NCBI GenBank assembly: GCA_030710605.1
Contig: CP092880.1
Location: 27,619,727 to 27,683,726, forward strand
Length of the DNA: 64,000 bases
Source: Cordylochernes scorpioides
Lineage: Eukaryota > Arthropoda > Arachnida > Pseudoscorpiones > Chernetidae
Direction: 5' to 3'
This document shows, piece after piece, positions 56,969-64,000 of the stretch (its first letter is position 1; each line of letters starts with the position of its first letter). Both the position numbers and the translations under genes were made by a program. Under the pieces are notes generated by a model. That model saw nothing but the letters and a program-made list of their open reading frames with translations. It did not search any database and had not been told where the DNA came from.

Positions 56969-59900
56969 TACTTATAAAGATCCGAAAGCTTGCACTTTGA
57001 ACGAATAAAGAAACGCATTGCTACTGTTTATATTCTTACAATATCCTCTATCTTGGTTGATTCTTCATAAAAATAATGACTCATCTTTTGAGACTATCCC
57101 CAATGTGACACAAATGTTATTACCTTCATGGGATTGGAAGTTCTGTTCAGACAGGGAATGAGTTGTCAGTTGCAAGCAATGGTATTTGGCGGAACATTGT
57201 CTAGGGATAATGGTTGTGCAATAGGACATTCCTTTTTTGTGCTTTTTAACATTCCTTGACCAATTTTGCAACATATGGCATGTGCTGGAAAACCACTTTG
57301 TCATCTACTTTTGTGCATTTTGATATCTCCCTGACCCATTCCTCGCCAACTACTGATCCCTACATATCTATCTCACAGATCATCCCATAGTGCCCAGTTA
57401 TCTAAAAAGAACCCAGTGCTTCCGTCAAACCAGAGATACACTTTAAATGCATTTGAAATTCCGCCTTTGCCGGTCCCAAGCCCGGTTGAAAAAGAAGGAG
57501 GAGGAGCAGTAACAAGCTCGCTATAAACCTGGGCTCAGCTGTCCCGGCTGATAATACCCTATAAGGGCTCCTGATCCAGGGATAAAGGATGAGTTTGTAC
57601 TCTGTGTTAGGAGCGGCTGTACATGGCCTCTGTTCTTCATGTCAGAGGCGGCCATTTCTTTGGAGCTAAGTCGGCCTGCTACTGAGTAGTGCTCCCAGTC
57701 TTAATGAGAAAGGCAGAAGCATTCTACTTCACCTAGTCATGATGGTTGTCAAATCTATAAGCTTGATATTCTAATATGTAAGAAAGAAGAAGAGAAATGT
57801 ATTTGAAGAAATAATCAGATGCTCATTTACTGTAGTCGCACCCTCCCTTATTGTCGTAACAAATATTCTATTTCAAGATAATGAAAGTCCTCCAAATATA
57901 TATAGAGTAACAATATTTTACTATTTTCCAAAGAAGTTGATAATGCATATACCGCATGAATGCCAAGTTATAAATAAGGGACTCGGTGACATAGGAAGGG
58001 ACCTTAAAGAAAGACAATTACCTAAATGATAACTAGACATGGTGAGAGCTCCAGGTGATATCTAGATACATAACACAGAGGGGGTTAGATGTAGACTATA
58101 CTATCTCACTCCGTCATGTATTGCTACACCCCTGACCCCAACTTCCCAATTCCGACAGCTCGCTGTAGAGTTTCTATTGACAACAAAGTATAGTTAGTGG
58201 ACTAGAGACTGAAAACAGCACTGTTGGACACTGACAACGCTGAAAGCCGGACTTACGTCTACACGCGAGGCCTCCCATCGGAGTTTTGCGCCAGAGCCAA
58301 CATCCTAGTAATCAGTACCTAGTCCTAGGTCAGTGGAGCGAGCAAGCTATCGGAGGGGAATTTGAGTATCATTCCACGCTATGTGAATACACAGGGTTAA
58401 AGTAGTAGGGTCCCCACCCCCCTCCCAGCGTGGAAATGACCAATGACCAAAGCGGGATAGTCTAGGGCGGCTAATCGTCGCAGTGGCCACCACAGGGGTG
58501 TAAGCACTAAACATCGACCCGATGTCAATGTCCCAGTACTGTCTAGCACTATCTAGATCCTGCAAAAATGGCATTAGTAGAGCCGGATCGCAGGGAAGTC
58601 ACACTGTGGGTCTCTCCATCTGGAACATCTGTTACACACAGCAGCCTAGAATTCAGACTTTATGTTCAACAGATTGCTATTGTCACCCAGTCCCTTTTTT
58701 ATCCTTGGCATTCAAGCGGTTTGTGAGTTTTTTATTCTACCAGATTCATGGTAATTTGAATTAGAAAAGTTTAAACTTCACAGCTAAGACAAATAACTAA
58801 AGCTTATGTTCATAGATAATCTAAAATACCCATTCCAAGAGTATAGCATTAGAATCACTATAAAAGGAAGATCGAAAAATACAATATAACAGCGGTATGG
58901 TAGATTAAACTGGCGAAACCGCTGGGAGGGTTCACCACTGATGAGCCAGGCCCTTCCATTAATTTTTCCATTGCAGTGAGGGCAAAAGAAATTGTTTATT
59001 TTTAAAAGAATTATACGCGTCTATAATAGTTTTGAATTATAAAACATATGAATTATTCGACAGAGTTCATAAAATTTGTATAGACAAAGTGACTGATGTA
59101 AGAGAGTTAAATGATTTAGATCAGGGAACAAACGATGTCTCACTTCTGTAAAGGTGAGTATGGTTTAGTGGAGATGTCTTCTATGTGGATATACTCGTAT
59201 CTGATATAAAATCCTACCTGGTTTCTTCAACATCATTGTTATAAACTTGAATTGAAGTTGATTGTTTTACTTGTAAATTCTTGTTGGAATCTTATATGCA
59301 TATAATAATCTGGCTTTTATTGATTTACCAAGAAAATGGGTTGGCCAAATATCAGGGAACAGGTTAAATTGTTCCACTAGATGGCGCTCTGCCATATAAA
59401 AGTCACATGTTCTCGTGGTCAGGATATGCCTTCATTATTTTTTATATCAACACCTGACCTTTTATTTTCTATTGTTTTTTCATATAATAATCTATTGAAT
59501 TTCTTGCTGAATTACTTAGGATTCCAACTTGAGATTTCTTAATTCTTCTTATCACCATTATAGATTAGATCAAGATCAGAAGAACTATACAGGTTTCATA
59601 TTTTCTCTATGAATAGTTTCTTTTACCCATGATACATAATTCTTCCATGTATATTCTTAAATATTTCCTTATGTTTTAGATTTGTTGTCGCGAAGAATCT
59701 GATCTTCTAAATTAGTAAATTTCAACAAAATATCACAGATAATCTCATAATTTATCAATGTTTTCTACTTCTTCCAAACTTGGTACTTTGAATAAAGATT
59801 TATTTTGTACTAAATACAAATTTTAACACTCTAATAATTCAATTAGACAAATTTTCAAATATATTTAGAGAAAAAATATATAAATATGATTAATTTGAAT

Positions 59901-60854
59901 ATTTTGAAATTGTATCTTGTTTCTTTAACTAAAAACTACCATTGTTGTTATACCAAACCTATGATTTTTTAAAAATAAAGACACGGTTAAAAATGGTTTT
60001 AACTATCTCCATATTATTCTTTTTACATGGATATTAAGAATAGGTATATTTCAGTAACATCAATTTCCTCTAGGATCTCTACATTAATGGTTTCTTTTAA
60101 AGATATCTACCAAATCTAGTTCTTAAGATATTTTGTCTCGGACGAGCCCTTCTTTTGAGGGGGGGGGGGGCTCAAAAACCATACACTTTGGTTATTAGCC
60201 CATAAAACCATATTCTCTCTTAAGATCTTTGGTATTTTCAAATATTTTAAATATGAAATTATCTGATTAATTTACATGGAGTCATATAAAGTCTATGAAG
60301 GAGATGATTTTCCATAAGATTTTTTCAAGGCAAATACAAATGTTGCATTTTACTTCTACATAGATATAGGTATGCCTATAGTTTATAAGCAGACTTATAA
60401 CATCAGTTCGTCTTCATACCTTGAATATTAACTTCAATATTTTTAACTCCTTGTCAAATGTTTTATTTTTATTTATTTCTCTTGACGAAGACAAAATATT
60501 TTTGTCGAAACGTTGAGAAAATAAAAAACTCTAACTTGCCGAAATGTTTATTTTTCACAGAAATATGAATACCGACCAGACAACATCTATCTTCAGAGCC
60601 TTCAATATTTGCTTTAGACACTGTATACCATAAGTATTAAGACCACTATAGGTGTTGAATAGGTTAGTGTATAGGTGAGGATTTGTGATCTATAGGAGGG
60701 AATTGAAGTTAAGATGAGAGATAAACTGAATAATGGTTGTTATTTATGTCGAAGTTGGATTATATTTTGCATGAAAATTTTTATATCTTATGGAAATATT
60801 ATTAATTTAGATATATTTTTATATCTTGCTCTCTGTGTACTTATTGTTTATCTT
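56969..60854 (+). repeat. Composite repeat, copy 4
   Basis: It aligns with 39,670-43,600 in order: terminal arm (56,985-57,045), degenerate frame segment (57,065-57,304), repeat A copy 5 (57,460-57,800), unit B (57,810-58,790), CPYC block with stops (58,800-58,990), GATGGCGCTCTGCCAT segment (59,375), GACGAAGACAAAATATTTTT hairpin with GAAACGTTGAG (60,482-60,520). It is cut at about 60,854 by an R1-like LINE inserted after TTGTTTATCTTGT. Confidence 0.8.
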
Positions 60855-61745
60855 GTGCACACTTCATCCAATCCTCCTAACAATACTCAAAACTCTCATC
60901 CTCCTGCCACTACTCAGCATCTTCCCACAGCCCTCCCGCCGCCCTCCCCTCATATTTCCAATACTTATGCCACCACCCACCCATCCCATTCACCTGCTCA
61001 AACCCTACCCACCCATAATAACCGACCACGCTTCAAACATTTCGATACAAAATGTAACCCCTTCCACCTTACCCTCAGTCTAAACGACCGCTGCCAATCC
61101 CCCCTATCTTCCCGTTTGCTCGCCCTAGTTCCATCCAATTCCATAAGCATCCCCATCATGCACACCAAGTTGTCCCGCGACAAGATAATCATGCACACAA
61201 ATAGTAAACTTAACCTGGACAGACTATTTAAAAAATTGAGGCTGCCACCAAGAATACTGACATACAGGTTACATTACCTCCCTCCCTCAAACACAGATAC
61301 ACAGTTTTCAACATCCCAGACATCTATAAAGAAGACGAGTTATCTCAACTCTTCTCCTCTTCGTTGGACAATAACACAATTGAGGGAAAGCTAGTCCGCA
61401 CATTCATCAATAAGACCCAGAGTCGCCACGCTATTTTTGAGATAGATATATCATCTTCCTCGCTTCTTAACCCTATAAAAATAAATTTGGGTATTCAATC
61501 CTCTCAATAGCCCGAACGCGAGTCACTTTCCCCTGCCACCGCTGCGGTAGCCTGAGACATCGCGCCTCAACTTGTTCTAATGCACCGCGCTGCCTACACT
61601 GCGGAGTTGACCACATGTTGTCAGATTGTAAACAAAATAACCTTGCTCCTACTTGTTCCCGTTGCGTTGCCCCCAACAACAGGCACAAGGCTGACTCTCT
61701 CTCTCTTGCCCTACTATTAAAACCGCGGAAGATATTTTTTCTAAA
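60855..61745 (+). pseudogene. R1-like LINE ORF1 with three zinc knuckles
   Basis: The first part is Pro/His/Ser-rich (SHPPATTQHLPTALPPPSPH) and in frame from the insertion point to 61,394. The frame then shifts, and near 61,320-61,480 a domain reads TDTQFSTSQTSI and EGKLVRTFINKTQSRHAIF. The end carries CHRCGSLRHRASTC, CLHCGVDHMLSDC and CSRCVAPNNRHKAD (61,533-61,690), the triple CCHC array of R1/I-group LINE gags. Two or more frameshifts make this copy non-functional. Confidence 0.75.
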
Positions 61746-64000
61746 CTATTAATATGAAATCCATCTCTTTTCTTCAACTGCCGCCGTTCTCGGGACTGCC
61801 TTTCTTCCATCCTTCACACTGCGTCCTTGACAGGTGTAGATATTCTACTTCTCCAAGAACTCCCAATCTCGCAAGGTAGACTCCCCAGCATCTCCCCTAT
61901 CCCCTCTTCCTCCATTCTACACGCCCCTGTTCTTAACATCAAATTAGCCTCATGCATTATTGTCCTAAATCAGAATCTGCTAGTCCTTTTTCTTCCTGGG
62001 TTGTATTCTTGCAATCGAGCCATAGCTATTCTAGATCTCCCAGGTCTGCACCTAGCCATTTGCTCCATCTACATCCATCCTACCACCAAATACTCGAACC
62101 TTGTAGACTCTCTCTCGGAACTTTTTATCATTATATAATCTTATTTATTCGTATTTATTCAATTTTTTATTTCACCTTATATAATCAAATATGGACATTG
62201 TAATAAATCTCAATCTCTCGGCACTTTTTGGCCCTCCTCCTCCCTCTAAAATGGTATTTGCGGGAGATGTAAATGCGGAATCCTCGCGCTGGAGCAGTCG
62301 TTCACACCAATATAAGGGCACACACATGAACTTCATTCTAGACAACTTTGACTTGAGGGTCTGTAACTCTCCGGGTACTTTTAAATGGGCTTCTGGCTCC
62401 CGAAGCTCGTCTATTGACATTTCCTGTGTCACCTCCTCTCTCCTTACTGATGTCTATGGTTGGAAAGCCGAGGCTAACAGTCTCTCTGACCACTACCCTA
62501 TCAGCTTCTCCCTCTCTATTCCATCCTCAAATCCACCTCGAGCTCTCTCTCCTTTTCCATTCCCCCTTGCCTCTAAAATCCTCTTCAACAGTCTCCCCTC
62601 AGGCCGTCTTTTCACCACTCTTTCTCCGCTCTCCTCAGACGTAGGTTCCCTTTACTCCACATTCAACTCTTGTTCCTCCCCAGCACAACTCGACTCTGCT
62701 TTATCCCAGTTCTATTCTATCATTTTTAAAACCTGTTCTTTTTTCTCTACCACTTCCACGCCTAGGAATAAACGTCCACCACCAGCTCCTTGGTGGTCTC
62801 CATTCCTCCAAAAACTAAAAACTGAGACAAAAAACTACGCAGGGATTATGAGGCGTCACTCCCCTCACGGCGAGACATTTTACACCAAAGGTTCATTAGC
62901 ATGCGTTCTTGGTACACCAAAGAAATAAATATAGCTAAGAGCCGCTCTTTCAGGACTTTCTGTGATTCCTTTGTTAACAATCCTTGGGGTTTGATTCATA
63001 AATTCATTACCTCTGGTAGACTCAATTCCAACCCCCTTTCTTCTCTTTCTTCTGAGAGAAATTTTCGATCACACATTCCATTCCGAGCTATCTCGACTCC
63101 CTCTTATTGTCCTACTTCTCCCCTCCATCTCCAGATTCCCGACCTGCTAACTTTTCTTTTTCAAATAACAAATTCGATCCGATACCTCACTTTGACCCCT
63201 CCTTCACAAGTCTCGAACTGGAAATCGCCGCAAGGTCTCTCAAGCCGAGAAAGGCGCCTGGCCTCGACCTTCTTCCAGGGAGATTCACAAAATGGCTCAT
63301 TTCTTCCTTCCCCTCATTCTTTCTGAAACTCTTTAATACTTGCCAAAGCCTGGGACACTTCCCCGCCTTCTGGAAACAAGGGAGGCTGGCTTTTGTTCTA
63401 AAGAATAATTCCTCTTCCGATTTTGTTTAAAAAAATAGGCCAATCTTCATACTTTCCGCCTTTAGTAAGACACCCGAGAGCCTCTTATGCCTCACACATT
63501 TCCTGGAAACCAACTCTCTCTTAAACCCTCTTCAATTTGGTTTCCGCCGGGGGATATCCACAGTCGATGCACATTTTCTACTCAAGGTAAAAATTAAGAA
63601 GGCAATACACGACTTCCAATGCTACCTATTGATCAACTTGGACATCGTCTCTGCTTTTGATCAACTTTGGATCCCCGCCCTATCCCATCGCCTACATGCC
63701 CTAAACCTTCCTCCCTCCTTACTCAACATGTATGACTCCTTCCTGGTTAACCGTTCAGCCACTCTTACCTACAGAGGTCATTTGCGATCCGTCTCCCCCT
63801 CTAGAGGATGTGCACAGGGATCCGAGAGTGGTCCTATCCTCTGAAACATCTTCTTCGACCCTATTCTTTCCCTTCCATTTCCACAGGGCGTACATATCGA
63901 AGCCTTTGCTGATGATATTCAGTTGGTTATCACAGGACATCCTGACAGTCTTCCTTTCTCCGCACAGATCCCTCGATCTCATCAACACTTGGTGCCTTGA
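61746..64000 (+). pseudogene. R1-like LINE ORF2: endonuclease and RT (runs off window)
   Basis: The apurinic-type endonuclease starts with FNCRRSRDCLSSI and DILLLQELPISQ (61,840-61,870, catalytic Glu) and continues to LHLAICSIYIHPTTKYSNL. It is interrupted by a 75-bp AT-rich insert (about 62,131-62,204) and resumes at MVFAGDVNAESSRW (62,250), SSIDISCVTS and SLSDHYPISF (62,485). Next come NNPWGLIHKFITSG, ARSLKPRKAPGLDLLPGRF (63,230), LQFGFRRGISTVDAHFLL, LLINLDIVSAFD (63,635), GCAQGSESGPIL-stop-N (63,808-63,845) and EAFADDIQLVI (catalytic FADD, about 63,900). At least four frameshifts or stops. Its 3' end lies beyond 64,000. Confidence 0.85.

Overview
The window is a dense, AT-rich stretch of animal nuclear DNA, most likely from an arthropod, made almost wholly of transposable elements and their wreckage. 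I find no intact host gene, rRNA gene or functional tRNA gene. The element mix (Ty3/Gypsy, Ty1/copia, BEL/Pao, Penelope-like with GIY-YIG, R1/I-type LINEs, Helitrons, pogo-like MITEs, tRNA-derived SINEs) and an arthropod-like hnRNP K KH domain suggest an arthropod. The species cannot be named from sequence alone.

Layout. 1-1,240: piece of a large composite repeat. 1,295-5,440: copia element on the minus strand, split by a Helitron cluster (2,391-4,544). 5,741-8,963: decayed Gypsy on the minus strand, with a deleted LTR element inserted at ATAT (7,337-8,043). 9,480-10,925: composite repeat. 11,091-12,420: Penelope-like debris with a hammerhead ribozyme motif. 12,426-13,518: Gypsy gag-protease. 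14,281-14,455: pogo-like MITE. 14,819-14,860: a second, fully paired hammerhead. 15,601-16,150: endonuclease/exonuclease/phosphatase domain. 17-23 kb: MITEs, SINEs and the most unusual object, a Gypsy-like element (19,861-22,255) in which the RT-RNase H-integrase core is missing and an hnRNP K-type KH domain sits in frame between protease and integrase tail. 23,952-34,023: minus-strand Gypsy carrying a young, apparently intact plus-strand Gypsy (27,203-32,395). 34,493-38,717: 38-bp satellite with higher-order structure. 39-43.7 kb: composite repeat. 44-48.6 kb: LINE fragments. 49.3-51.2 kb: MITE carrying a pre-rRNA spacer fragment, then Penelope-like GIY-YIG. 51.25-53.24 kb: BEL-like element. 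53.3-56.4 kb: LINE fragments. 56.64-60.85 kb: short satellite plus composite repeat. 60.855-64 kb: R1-like LINE running off the end.

How the parts relate. The record is one of nested insertion. Two LTR-element junctions can be proved by ATAT target duplications whose removal rejoins a broken frame. The plus-strand Gypsy has LTRs differing at two positions, complete gag and pol, and a textbook -1 slippery heptamer (T TTA AAC) just before the gag stop. In both members of that nest the gag frame starts inside the LTR and runs through the primer-binding site. The KH-bearing element is a snap-back insertion: its first 170 bp are duplicated in inverted orientation and the whole is flanked by an 18-bp direct repeat, not the 4-5 bp of Gypsy integrase.

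Limits. All homology calls rest on reading motifs by eye. Family names below superfamily level are avoided, repeat boundaries are good to roughly 10-30 bp unless a target duplication fixes them, and no database search was run.
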